DNA of 64,000 bases, taken from NCBI RefSeq assembly GCF_031157275.1, contig NZ_JAVIFW010000002.1, forward strand, positions 558,001-622,000, in the 5' to 3' direction. The position numbers and the translations under genes are program-made. How positions within the stretch are numbered: position 1 is the first letter of the stretch; each line of letters opens with the position of its first letter. This document shows positions 43,801 through 53,672 of this stretch, in pieces. Origin of the DNA: Streptomyces sp. LHD-70 (GTDB taxonomy: Bacteria; Actinomycetota; Actinomycetes; Streptomycetales; Streptomycetaceae). The notes beneath the pieces are model-generated. The model was not told the origin of the DNA. It ran no database searches and saw nothing but the letters and a program-made list of their open reading frames with translations.

Positions 43801-44801
43801 TGCGGTCCGTCCGTACGCTGAGCGCCGTCGACTCGCACACCGAGGGCATGCCCACCCGCGTCGTCACCGGCGGGGTGGGCCCCATCCCGGGCGACACGAT
43901 GGCCGAGCGCCGCCGGTACGCCGTGCAGCACCTGGACGGTCTGCGCCGGTTCCTGGTCGACGAGCCGCGCGGGCACTCCGCGATGAGCGGGGCGATCCTG
44001 CAGCCGCCGACCCGCCCGGACGCGGACTGGGGCGTGCTCTACATCGAGGTCAGCGGCTTCCTGCCGATGTGCGGCCACGGCACGATCGGCGTGGCCACCG
44101 TCCTGGTGGAGACCGGGATGGTCGAGGTCACCGAGCCGGAGACCTTGGTCCGCCTGGACACCCCCGCCGGCCTGGTCGAGGCACGGGTGACGGTCACCGA
44201 CGGCCGTGCCGAGAAGGTCACCCTGCGCAATGTCGACTCCTTCGCGCTCGAACTGGACGCCTCGGTCAAGGTCCCCGGAATCGGCGAGGTCCGCTACGAC
44301 ATGGCGTACGGCGGGAACTTCTACGCCATCGCCCAACTCGACCAGCTGGGGCTGCCGTTCGACCGGGCGCGCAAGGACGAGATCCTCGCCGCCGGACTGG
44401 CCATCATGGGGACGATCAACGAACGGAACCGTCCCGTGCACCCGGTCGACCCGCTCATCGGCGGCTGCAAGCACGTCCAGTTCCTCGCCCCGGACTCCAC
44501 GGCACGGCACTCCCGCAACGCGATGGCGATCAGCCCCGGCTGGTTCGACCGCTCCCCCTGCGGCACCGGCACCTCGGCCCGGATGGCGCAGCTGCACGCG
44601 CGCGGTGAACTGCCGCTGCACACCGAGTTCGTGAACGAGTCGTTCATCGGCACCCGGTTCACGGGCCGCCTCCTGGAGGCCACCGAGGTCGGTCAACTCC
44701 GCGCGGTGGTACCGGAGTTCTCCGGCCGCGCCTGGATCACCGCCACCGCGAACTACCTCCTCGACCCGACCGACCCGTTCCCGCACGGCTTCGTGCTGTA
44801 G
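43800..44801 (+). CDS. 4-hydroxyproline 2-epimerase (proline racemase family)
   Basis: A 333-residue proline racemase-family enzyme with both catalytic cysteines: Cys91 in PMCGHGTIG and Cys254 in DRSPCGTGTSA. That rules out the Thr/Cys dehydratase subgroup and fits a two-base epimerase turning trans-4-hydroxy-L-proline into the cis-D form, the entry step of the pathway. VDSHTEGMPTRVV at the N-terminus is typical. The ATG overlaps the preceding stop (TGATG). Confidence 0.88.
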   Translation: MRSVRTLSAVDSHTEGMPTRVVTGGVGPIPGDTMAERRRYAVQHLDGLRRFLVDEPRGHSAMSGAILQPPTRPDADWGVLYIEVSGFLPMCGHGTIGVATVLVETGMVEVTEPETLVRLDTPAGLVEARVTVTDGRAEKVTLRNVDSFALELDASVKVPGIGEVRYDMAYGGNFYAIAQLDQLGLPFDRARKDEILAAGLAIMGTINERNRPVHPVDPLIGGCKHVQFLAPDSTARHSRNAMAISPGWFDRSPCGTGTSARMAQLHARGELPLHTEFVNESFIGTRFTGRLLEATEVGQLRAVVPEFSGRAWITATANYLLDPTDPFPHGFVL

Positions 44802-44817
44802 GGGGCGCCCCGTTTTT

Positions 44818-44895
44818 CGGGGCGCGGCGAACTGCTTTTCAGGGGCGCGGGGAACTGCGCGACCAGCCCCCACGCAGCCGCACCCGGCAACGCAC
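44818..44895. repeat. Dispersed intergenic repeat (two partial copies)
   Basis: GGGGCGCGGCGAACTGC, then TTTTCA, then GGGGCGCGGGGAACTGCGCG and ACCAGCC match the element at 31,198-31,253, with the first half repeated imperfectly. It fills the 163-bp gap between the epimerase and the permease and may attenuate transcription into the transporter genes. Confidence 0.75.
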
Positions 44896-44964
44896 GAAGA
44901 GTCCCCCCACGAGCCCCGTAGGGGCCCGCACACGAAAATCCGTACGTCTCACGGAGGGACCCCC

Positions 44965-46467
44965 ATGTCCCGCACAACCCCGCCCATACCCCGTGACCGG
45001 AGAACCCCGCCCGGCCAGGGCCTCCTCACCCGGCAAGGCATCTTCCGCCTGAAGCCCGTCGACTCCTCCGAGGAGGAGACCCCCGGCGGCCTCCGCCGGA
45101 CCATGGGCCTCTGGCAACTCGTCGCGCTCAGCCTCGGCGGCCTCGTCGGCGCGGGAGTCTTCTCGCTCGCCGGTGTCGTGGCCCACGAGGACGCCGGGCC
45201 GGGCGTGATGATCTCCTTCCTCGTCGCGATCGTCGCCAGCACCGCCGCCGCCCTGTGCTACGCCGAGTTCGCCGGCACCATCCCCAAGGCGGGCTCCGCC
45301 TATACGTACGCGTACGCCTCGCTCGGCGAGGTCGTCGGCTGGCTGATCGGCTGGGACCTGCTCCTGGAGTACACCGCCATCGTCGCGGTGGTGGCCATCG
45401 CGGTGTCCGGCTACTTCTCGTACATCCTGGAGCGGATCGGTCTCGACCTGCCGTCCTGGATGCTGGGCGCGCCCGGCACCGGCCCCGGTCACCAGGTCGA
45501 CCTGTTCGCCGCGGTGCTCTGCCTGCTGCTCGCGTTCGTACTGTCGCGCGGCACCAAGGAGTCGGCCCGGTTCGAGACCGTCCTGGTGGTCGTCAAGCTC
45601 GGCATCGTCGCCCTGGTCGTGATCGCGGGCGCCTTCCACATCTCGGCGGGCAACTACTCGCCGTTCCTGCCCTTCGGCATCGGCGGCGCGTTCACCGGCG
45701 CGGCGACCGCGTTCTTCGCCGTGTACGGGTACGACGCGATGAGCGCGGCCGCGGAGGAGAGCGCCGAGGCGAAGAAGGTGCTGCCGAAGGCGATCCTGAT
45801 CTCGCTCGCCATCGCCGCGGTCGTCTATCTGCTGGTCTGCGTCGTGCTGTTGGGCATGCAGGACTACCGCGACATCGACACGCAGAGCCCGTTCTCCAGC
45901 GCGCTCGGCGCGGTCGGCCTCGGCGGTCTCGGCATCGTCGTGGCGGTCGGCGCGATCATCGGCATCACCACCTCCGCGTTCGCCAACATGCTGGCCGTCT
46001 CCCGGGTCTGGTACTCGATGAGCCGCGACGGGCTGCTGCCGCGCTACTTCGCCAGGAACCACCCGAAGCGGCACGTGCCGACGCGGGTGATCTGGCCGGT
46101 GGGCATCGGCTCCGCGTTCATCGCCGGGTTCCTGCCCATCCGGGAGGCCGCCGACCTGACCAACATCGGCATCCTGGCGGCGTTCTCCGTCGTGGCCATC
46201 GCCGTCGTGGTGCTGCGCCGGACACGACCCGACCTGCCGCGCTCCTTCCGCACGCCGCTGGTGCCGCTGGTGCCCGCCGTCGGGGTCGTCTTCTCCATCT
46301 GGCTCATCGCCAACCTGGACCCGGTCACCTGGCTCCGCTTCGCCGGCTGGATGGCCCTCGGACTGCTCGTCTACTTCGTGTTCGGCGTCCGCAACTCGCA
46401 GGAGAACAAGCCCCGTTCCGCTCCGCGGGACACCCTGCCCGAGCCACGCGACGGGAGCTCCGCATGA
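44965..46467 (+). CDS. APC-family amino acid permease
   Basis: A 500-residue permease of the cationic amino-acid transporter-like branch (GLWQLVALSLGGLVGAGVF, FAGTIPKAGSAYTYAYASLGE, EESAEAKKVLPKAI). About 12-14 hydrophobic helices are visible. GGAGGG precedes the ATG. It sits directly after the hydroxyproline enzymes and is a likely importer of hydroxyproline or proline. Its stop overlaps the MHS transporter start by 4 bases. Confidence 0.86.
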   Translation: MSRTTPPIPRDRRTPPGQGLLTRQGIFRLKPVDSSEEETPGGLRRTMGLWQLVALSLGGLVGAGVFSLAGVVAHEDAGPGVMISFLVAIVASTAAALCYAEFAGTIPKAGSAYTYAYASLGEVVGWLIGWDLLLEYTAIVAVVAIAVSGYFSYILERIGLDLPSWMLGAPGTGPGHQVDLFAAVLCLLLAFVLSRGTKESARFETVLVVVKLGIVALVVIAGAFHISAGNYSPFLPFGIGGAFTGAATAFFAVYGYDAMSAAAEESAEAKKVLPKAILISLAIAAVVYLLVCVVLLGMQDYRDIDTQSPFSSALGAVGLGGLGIVVAVGAIIGITTSAFANMLAVSRVWYSMSRDGLLPRYFARNHPKRHVPTRVIWPVGIGSAFIAGFLPIREAADLTNIGILAAFSVVAIAVVVLRRTRPDLPRSFRTPLVPLVPAVGVVFSIWLIANLDPVTWLRFAGWMALGLLVYFVFGVRNSQENKPRSAPRDTLPEPRDGSSA

Positions 46468-47801
46468 CCACCGCCCGCTCCACCCCTGATGGCACAGGCA
46501 CAGGCACCGGCACCGGGCCTGGCCACGACCCGAAGACCGTCAGAAAGGTGATGACGGCCTCCGCGATCGGCCACTTCGTCGAGTGGTACGACTTCGCCGT
46601 CTACGCGTACGCCGCCCCGGTGATCGCCACCCTCTTCTTCCCCGACGCCCACACGTTCGTCGCCCTTCTCTCCACCTTCGCCGTGTACGCGGTCGGGTTC
46701 GTGATGCGCCCCATCGGCGCGTTCTTCCTCGGCAGCCTCGGCGACCGGATCGGCCGCAAGAAGGTCCTGGCCGGCGTGATCCTCATGATGGGCTGCGCCA
46801 CGACGGGCATCGGCCTGCTCCCGACATACGCCCACATCGGCGTCCTGGCGCCGGTGCTGCTCGTCGTCCTGCGCCTGGCCCAGGGCTTCTCGGCCGCGGG
46901 CGAGACCATCGGCTCCAACTCCTTCGTCGCCGAGCACGCACCGCCGAAGCGCCGCGGCTTCGCGGTCGGCATGGTCTACACGTGGTCCAACCTGCCGCCG
47001 GTCCTGGCCGCGCTCCTCGTGTACTTCCTCACCGGGGCGATGAGCAGCGGTGCGTACGAATCATGGGGCTGGCGCGTGCCGTTCCTGCTCGGCGCTCCGC
47101 TCGCCGTCGTAGGCCTCTACATCAGGACGCGCGTCGACGAGTCCCCGGCGTTCGCCGCGGTCAAGGAGGCCAAGCGGGTGTCCCCCGCGCCGATCCGCAC
47201 CGTGTGGCGCGAGCACCGCAAGGAGATGGTCGTCTGCTTCGCCGTCGCGGCCGTCGCCAGCCTCGGCTACTACTCGCTGACCGGCTACTTCTTCACGTAC
47301 CTGACGGTCACGATCGGCATGGGCGAGTCCGCGGCCCTGCTGTCCAACGGCGTCGCCCTCACCCTGACCTTCCTCACGGTGCCCCTAGCGGCCGCCCTGT
47401 CGGACCGCATCGGCCGCAGACGCGGACTGCTGCTCGCCGCCGCGCTGAACGCGCTGGTCGCCGTGCCCGCCTATCTCCTTGCCGGGCAGGCGAACCTGAC
47501 GAGCGCGATCATCAGCCAAGGGCTTCTCGCCTTCAGCCTCGGCATGTTCTTCGGCCCGGCCGGCGCCGCGTTCGTCGAGCTGTTCCCCGCCCACACCCGC
47601 TATTCAGGCGCGTCCGTCAGCTACAACCTGGCGTTCACCCTCTTCGGCGGCACCGCCCCGCTGCTCTCGATCTTCCTGATCGAACAGACCGGCAGCACCA
47701 TCGCCCCGGCCTGGTACGTCGTGGCCGTCTCGATCACGTCCCTGATCGTCATCGCCCGCATGCCGGAGACGGGCGGACGCTCGATGCTGCCGGAGACGTG
47801 A
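46464..47801 (+). CDS. MHS-family transporter (proline/betaine-like)
   Basis: A 445-residue major-facilitator permease with the MHS pattern (ASAIGHFVEWYDFAVYAY, GDRIGRKKVLAGV, GFSAAGETIGSNSFVAEHAP). ProP-like carriers of this group move proline, betaine and related zwitterions. The N-terminus has a Gly-Thr repeat (GTGTGTGTG). It is translationally coupled to the APC permease and is the last gene before a hairpin, so the cluster carries two candidate importers. Confidence 0.86.
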   Translation: MTTARSTPDGTGTGTGTGPGHDPKTVRKVMTASAIGHFVEWYDFAVYAYAAPVIATLFFPDAHTFVALLSTFAVYAVGFVMRPIGAFFLGSLGDRIGRKKVLAGVILMMGCATTGIGLLPTYAHIGVLAPVLLVVLRLAQGFSAAGETIGSNSFVAEHAPPKRRGFAVGMVYTWSNLPPVLAALLVYFLTGAMSSGAYESWGWRVPFLLGAPLAVVGLYIRTRVDESPAFAAVKEAKRVSPAPIRTVWREHRKEMVVCFAVAAVASLGYYSLTGYFFTYLTVTIGMGESAALLSNGVALTLTFLTVPLAAALSDRIGRRRGLLLAAALNALVAVPAYLLAGQANLTSAIISQGLLAFSLGMFFGPAGAAFVELFPAHTRYSGASVSYNLAFTLFGGTAPLLSIFLIEQTGSTIAPAWYVVAVSITSLIVIARMPETGGRSMLPET

Positions 47802-47836
47802 CGGGCTCCCGCCGGGTGCGGGGGCAGAAGCACCAA

Positions 47837-47864
47837 GGGGCCCAGCCTCGAAAGGCCGGGCCCC
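47837..47864 (+). terminator. Hairpin terminator of the hydroxyproline operon
   Basis: GGGGCCC-A-GCCT and AGGC-C-GGGCCCC form an 11-base stem with one mismatch around a 4-base loop, 36 bp after the transporter stop. It is also downstream of the convergent ATPase gene (stop 47,962). Confidence 0.7.
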
Positions 47865-47961
47865 TGCGTGTCCCGCCGGCCGGGCGGGGTGGTCGTGCCG
47901 AACAGCGCCGGCAAGGGCCCGAGGTCTCACCGACTCCCGCGCCCCGCCTGCCATCCGCCAC

Positions 47962-49380
47962 TCACAGTGGCCAGGCGGTCAGCAAATCGCCGGGGCCGTA
48001 GGTGGCGTCAAGCCCCGGACAGTCGACTCCACTGCGCGAAACCGCCACGACTGGAACGGGTTCGCCGGTGAGGGCGGCCCGATGTCGATGGAGAGCTGCC
48101 AGGTCATGCCGGTCGAAGGGTGACCGCTCCAGCCACTTGATGGAGCCGAGGAAGAACAGCTCCTTGGCAATGGGGGAGCGGTCCGCCCCGACGATGTCAA
48201 TCTCAACGTCGTTGGTACGGGTCCAGTAGCCGCCCACTGCGGGGGCGGCGGGCAGCCGGTCGTCGGGCAGTATCCGCGCCACGGCCTCACGGACAAGTGG
48301 CTCGACGGCCCGGCCGCGCCAGCTGGTCCAGTTCTCCCGGATGCGCGCCAAGGTCAGATCGCCCCGCCCCCGCTCGATCTCCTCCATGGACGGGCCGAGC
48401 AGATGCAGCCAAAACCTCAGGTAGGGATCTGCCACCCGGTAGCGGCGATCCTTCGACGGACGCAGCGATACGGGCAGTTCCGCAGCGACGATCCGCTTGT
48501 CCGTAAGCAGCTCCAGCGCTCGCTGCAGCGGCGTGGCCCCGATTCCGCCGGCTGCACGGGCGATGTTGGTGAAGGTCCGCTCGCCACTGCCGATGGCCGC
48601 CAGCACCGTACGCGCCTGAGCCTGCGGGGGAAACTCGGCAGCCAGCGAGCGCTCGGCCGACACCAGCAGGGCCGAGACCGGATCACTCAGCGCCTCGCCG
48701 AGGAAGTCCCACAGCCCTGCGCCGCGCGGCCATTCCGCGCAGATCAGCGGCAGCCCGCCGGTGACCAGCGCGGCGTCGAAGGCTTCCGCCGGATCCAGCC
48801 CAAGCATCTGCCCCACCTCTGCGGGGTTGAGCGGTCCGAGCACCATCTCCCGGCCGCGCTGATGGAAGGGACGTCCGTAGCTGTTCAGCGCCTCCATCAT
48901 CGACAGATCGGAGCCGATGAGGACCAGCAGCACTGGCTTGGTTTCCAGAACCCGATCCCAGGCCCGCTGCAGCATCCCCTCAAAGGCGCCAACGGTATCC
49001 ATCAGGTACGGCACTTCGTCGATGACCAGCACGCTCGGCCGGTCGGCGGGCAGCGCCGCGGCCAGCACGTCGAACGCGGCATCCCAGCTCTCCGGCCGCG
49101 CGGCGGCCACCAGCCCCGCCAACGGAAGCGTCGATGCTTGGGCGTCCCGGGCCAGCCGTGCCAGATCATCCCTGGGGGACGCGCCGGTCGCCGCGTAGAA
49201 CAGGAACGGGGCTCCGGAGCGCTCCGCAAACCGGTCGACCAGTCGCGATTTGCCCACCCGGCGCCGCCCACGCAACATCACGCACCGACCGGGTCGCTCC
49301 CCGCCAACCCCTGCCGCCACTTTCTGCAGCTCTCGCTCCAACGTCGCCAGCTCCTGCCGACGGCCTACAAAATCCACCAC
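47962..49380 (-). CDS. AAA+ ATPase with C-terminal DUF234 (archaeal ATPase family)
   Basis: A 472-residue protein with an N-terminal P-loop ATPase (Walker A GRRRVGKS, residues 38-45; Walker B VLVIDEVPYL, about 117-126; LIGSDLSMME sensor region), a winged-helix stretch near residues 260-330, and a C-terminal DUF234-like domain with the EIDIVGA...KELFFLGSIKW pattern of a PD-(D/E)XK-type nuclease fold. The family is common in archaea and scattered in bacteria, and its function is unknown. It is single, divergent from the monooxygenase at 49,557, and part of the foreign-looking patch. Confidence 0.85.
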   Translation of the reverse strand: MVDFVGRRQELATLERELQKVAAGVGGERPGRCVMLRGRRRVGKSRLVDRFAERSGAPFLFYAATGASPRDDLARLARDAQASTLPLAGLVAAARPESWDAAFDVLAAALPADRPSVLVIDEVPYLMDTVGAFEGMLQRAWDRVLETKPVLLVLIGSDLSMMEALNSYGRPFHQRGREMVLGPLNPAEVGQMLGLDPAEAFDAALVTGGLPLICAEWPRGAGLWDFLGEALSDPVSALLVSAERSLAAEFPPQAQARTVLAAIGSGERTFTNIARAAGGIGATPLQRALELLTDKRIVAAELPVSLRPSKDRRYRVADPYLRFWLHLLGPSMEEIERGRGDLTLARIRENWTSWRGRAVEPLVREAVARILPDDRLPAAPAVGGYWTRTNDVEIDIVGADRSPIAKELFFLGSIKWLERSPFDRHDLAALHRHRAALTGEPVPVVAVSRSGVDCPGLDATYGPGDLLTAWPL

Positions 49381-49520
49381 GTCTGTCGACCTCCACGCAT
49401 GATACTAACGGCGATGTCACTAACATTGACATTAGTAGATCGCGTTCGCCAGTTGTCACTCACGGTCACGAGTCATCCCGTGGGGGGTCTTGATATGCAG
49501 TGCAGCCACACGCTATGAAT

Positions 49521-49541
49521 GTAGCGATACAGACGTAGCGA
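49521..49541. promoter_or_regulatory. Direct repeats in front of the monooxygenase gene
   Basis: GTAGCGA occurs at 49,521-49,527 and again at 49,535-49,541 with TACAGAC between, a 14-bp period just before the start codon. It may be the operator of the TetR protein encoded at the end of this operon. A related GTGGCGATAC stretch occurs near 51,654. Confidence 0.4.
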
Positions 49542-49556
49542 ATGGAGGTTGTTGTC

Positions 49557-50987
49557 GTGATCGACGTCGTCATCGTGGGAGCCGGCCCCGCCGGCCTGAT
49601 GGCCGCCTGCGAGCTGGCCCTGACCGGCGTGTCCTGCACGATCGTGGACAAGCGCGGCAGCGAGTCCAACGTCACCCGGGCCTTCGGTCTGCACGCCCGG
49701 GCCCTGGAACTGCTCGACGCCCGTGGCATGGGCGACGAATTGGTGGCGCGGGGCAACCCGCTCCGGACGGTTTACCCCGCCTACGCCTCACGCGTGGACT
49801 TCGGCCGACTCGACACGCGGTACCCGATGCTGCTGATCGTGCCCCAGAACGGCACCGAGAAGATCCTGCAGCAGCGTGCTGCCGAACTCGGCGTGGAGAT
49901 CCGCCGCAACGCCAACGTCATCGGTCTGGCACAGGACACCGAGTCCGTGCGGCTGACACTTGAGGACGGAACCGAGCTGGCCGCCAAGTACGTCATCGGC
50001 GCCGACGGCGCCCACAGCGCCATCCGCGACCTGGTGAACGTGGGCTTCGCCGGCGCGACCTACAGCCTGCCCATGCTGCTGGCCGACGTGCGCATCCCCA
50101 CCTCCGAACCGCCACCCATCACGCAGGTCGGCACACAGGGCGTGGTTGTGACCCTCCCGTTCGGCGACGGCTGGTTCCGGGTCGGCGCATGGCTGCTCAA
50201 GGAGCCAAACAACACGGACTTCGCCCAACTCCGCAATGCCTTCCGGCACATCGCCGGCACCGACTACGACATGAGCGAGCCGCGCTGGTTCTCCCGCTTC
50301 ACCGCCGAGCGCCGGCAGGCCCGCAGCTACCGGTCAGGGCGGGTCTTCCTGATCGGGGACGCCGCCCACGTGAACTCGCCCATCGGCGGCCAGGGCATGA
50401 ACACCGGCATCCAGGACGCCGTCAACCTGGGCTGGAAGCTCGCCGCCGACCTGCACGGCTGGGCCCCGCCCTGGCTGCTCGACACCTACCACGCTGAGCG
50501 GCACCCCGTCGGCTCCGCCGTCCTGGCCCTGACCGACCACCTCACCGGCCTGGTGCTGGGCGGATCAAGACTGCGCCTGGCGATCAACCGGCGCATCATG
50601 GCGACTCTGCTGCACACCGGTGCCGGCCGCCGGCGCATCCTCGGAAGGCTGTCCGGCCTGGAGTTCGCCTACCCACCCGGCGAGCCGGAAGCCCACCCGC
50701 TGGCCGGGCACCGCGCCGCTGACGGTCCGACGGATGCGGGCCGCCTGTACGAGGTGCTGCGTGCGGGGGCCTTCGTCCTGCTCTCGGATGAGGCCGTGCC
50801 CGCCCCTTGGCGGAATCGCGTACGACCAGCCAGGCCGCTCCGCAGCACCGGGCTGCAGGCGACACTGATCCGCCCGGACGGCTACGTGGCCTGGGCCGGT
50901 GACTACGACGGCATCGAGGCGGCTCTGGTGAAATGGTGCGGCCCAGCCAACCACACCGAACCGGAAGGCCCCCGTGCCAGCACCTAA
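49557..50987 (+). CDS. Class A FAD-dependent monooxygenase
   Basis: A 476-residue aromatic hydroxylase-type flavoprotein. DVVIVGAGPAGLMAACELAL binds FAD, VIGADGAHSAIRD is the DG motif, and RVFLIGDAAHVNSPIGGQGMNTGIQDAVNL is the GD motif. Relatives hydroxylate aromatic polyketides or inactivate antibiotics such as rifamycins and tetracyclines. GTG at 49,557 has GGAGG 8 bases upstream and puts the FAD motif at the usual place; ATG at 49,542 would add 5 residues. The TetR gene overlaps its 3' end by 14 bases, so detoxification under TetR control is a sensible guess. Confidence 0.85.
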   Translation: MIDVVIVGAGPAGLMAACELALTGVSCTIVDKRGSESNVTRAFGLHARALELLDARGMGDELVARGNPLRTVYPAYASRVDFGRLDTRYPMLLIVPQNGTEKILQQRAAELGVEIRRNANVIGLAQDTESVRLTLEDGTELAAKYVIGADGAHSAIRDLVNVGFAGATYSLPMLLADVRIPTSEPPPITQVGTQGVVVTLPFGDGWFRVGAWLLKEPNNTDFAQLRNAFRHIAGTDYDMSEPRWFSRFTAERRQARSYRSGRVFLIGDAAHVNSPIGGQGMNTGIQDAVNLGWKLAADLHGWAPPWLLDTYHAERHPVGSAVLALTDHLTGLVLGGSRLRLAINRRIMATLLHTGAGRRRILGRLSGLEFAYPPGEPEAHPLAGHRAADGPTDAGRLYEVLRAGAFVLLSDEAVPAPWRNRVRPARPLRSTGLQATLIRPDGYVAWAGDYDGIEAALVKWCGPANHTEPEGPRAST

Positions 50988-51555
50988 CCCACAGCGCCGC
51001 GCCCGTCTGGAAGACGCGGCCATCGCCGTGCTGGCCGAGCACGGGTCACGCGGACTGACCCACCGAGCCGTCGACACCGCCGCCGCCGTCCCGGCCGGGA
51101 CCGCCTCGCGCTACTTCCGCACCCGCGACGCGCTGCTCAACGGGGTCATCGAGCGGATCACTCACCGGCTCAACGCACGAGTGGACTCCTATACCGTCCG
51201 CCCGATCTCGCCCGCCGACCTGGAGGAAGCGCTTGTCGCCGTCCTGACCACGCTGCTGACCGACGGCCGACATGACCCATTGGCCCTGTTCGAACTGCAC
51301 TTGGAGAGCACTCGCGCGCCCCGCCTGCGGGCCATACTGACCGACGCTCTGCGCAGCCGCATCGATCTCATCGTCCGGCAATGCCGCGCCGCCGGGATCG
51401 ATATCGGCGAGGACGATGCCATGCTCCTGGAGGTGAGCGTCCTGGGCATCCTGTTCACCGCCTTGACCACGGGCGTCCCCGAATCCCCAGGCGAGTCGAT
51501 CCGCACCGCCGTACGAACTCTCCTGGCCCCTCATCAGAAGCTGACGACGTCGTAG
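50974..51555 (+). CDS. TetR-family transcriptional regulator
   Basis: A 193-residue TetR protein (AAIAVLAEHGSRGLTHRAVDTAAAVPAGTASRYFRTRDALL). The GTG start lies inside the monooxygenase gene (14-base overlap), so the two are translated from one message. It probably represses the monooxygenase operon until a substrate of the enzyme binds. Confidence 0.87.
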   Translation: MPAPNPQRRARLEDAAIAVLAEHGSRGLTHRAVDTAAAVPAGTASRYFRTRDALLNGVIERITHRLNARVDSYTVRPISPADLEEALVAVLTTLLTDGRHDPLALFELHLESTRAPRLRAILTDALRSRIDLIVRQCRAAGIDIGEDDAMLLEVSVLGILFTALTTGVPESPGESIRTAVRTLLAPHQKLTTS

Positions 51556-51671
51556 CGGGTGAAGCCGCCGGCGACGCAGACCAGCCTGGGCTCGCTCCAC
51601 AGGACCTGGGCTGCGACTGCGCCCCAAGCGTGCATGTTTGCCAGATTGGCGACGTGGCGATACGTCAGCCG
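51534..51671 (-). pseudogene. C-terminal remnant of a broken gene, fused in frame behind ychF
   Basis: Reading on from the ychF stop codon in the same frame gives 45 codons without a start (RLTYRHVANLANMHAWGAV, then a WSEPRLVCVAGGFTRYDVV segment) ending in TGA at 51,534-51,536. The composition is protein-like, and the end resembles the C-terminus of DUF5655/NucS-like proteins as I remember them. The rest of that gene is absent, and its 3' end overlaps the TetR gene end by 22 bp. Confidence 0.5.
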
Positions 51672-52760
<1,089 letters not shown>

Positions 52761-52959
52761 GTTGCGACTTCCCGTACGTGAGGTCTGGTGGAGGACCCGT
52801 ATGGCTGCCGGGCCGATCCACCAGTCTACGGCGCGCCACGAGTCCGGCCGCCGCCCGCCCGCGAGCCCGTGGCCGGTACGCGTCGAACGCCGGGCCAAGG
52901 TGCGCCAAAAGGCGTGTCCAAGGGCGGTTTTCCGGGCGCAGCCGACCTAGGTTGGAGCG

Positions 52960-53649
52960 GTGGAGCAACACAGGACGCGACCGCCCGGGGACAGAGCGCG
53001 ACGAACCGCACCCCTCCCGCCGCAGGCCGGCGGGCCGCCCGTCCGCCGCCGGCCCGTGGCCGGGCGGAGCCCCGGCAGCGGAAACGGAGACGGCACCGTG
53101 TACCGGGCCGCCGCCCGGCCGCGTCTTCCCGGCGGCGGATCGCCGGTCGTCCGCGGGGTGCGCGCCGTGGTGCGGGCCGTGCGGAGGTTCGTGGCCGCGG
53201 TGCGCGCCCTGCCCAACCCGCGCCTGACCGGGCTCGGCAGCGGACTGTTCTGCACCGTGGTGATGCTGCTGACCGGCTTCCTCGACCGCCTCCTTTTCGG
53301 CGGCTCCGGTCTCGCGTACGGGCTGCTGTTCCTGCCCGTCAGCGCGCTGACCGCGGTGTGGGTGCGGCCGGCGGACCTGGTGACCGCGCCGGTCGCGGTA
53401 CCGATCGCGTTCGCCGTCGGGACGCTGCCGATCTCGGGCGGCACGGACGGCTTCGGCGGCCAGGTGATGGGCCTGTTCACCTCGCTCGCCGTGCACGCCG
53501 GGTGGTTGTACGGCGGCACACTGATCGCCGGAGTGATCGCTTCCGTACGCAAGATCCGGCTCATGGGGCGGAAGCGGGCGCTGCGCGCGCAGGCGGCTGC
53601 GAGTTCGGGCCGGCCACCACAGCGCCGGATGCCCGCCCAGCATTCCTGA
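52960..53649 (+). CDS. DUF6542 family membrane protein
   Basis: A 229-residue protein with an Arg/Pro-rich N-terminal ~90 residues, then four hydrophobic stretches (LGSGLFCTVVMLLTGFL, GLAYGLLFLPVSALTAVWV, LVTAPVAVPIAFAVGTL, LAVHAGWLYGGTLIAGVIAS) and a basic C-terminus. It matches the actinobacterial DUF6542 pattern, of unknown function. The start is GTG at 52,960, divergent from ychF with a 199-bp gap. Confidence 0.78.
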   Translation: MEQHRTRPPGDRARRTAPLPPQAGGPPVRRRPVAGRSPGSGNGDGTVYRAAARPRLPGGGSPVVRGVRAVVRAVRRFVAAVRALPNPRLTGLGSGLFCTVVMLLTGFLDRLLFGGSGLAYGLLFLPVSALTAVWVRPADLVTAPVAVPIAFAVGTLPISGGTDGFGGQVMGLFTSLAVHAGWLYGGTLIAGVIASVRKIRLMGRKRALRAQAAASSGRPPQRRMPAQHS

Positions 53650-53672
53650 GATCCGGACCCGGCCGACCCTCG

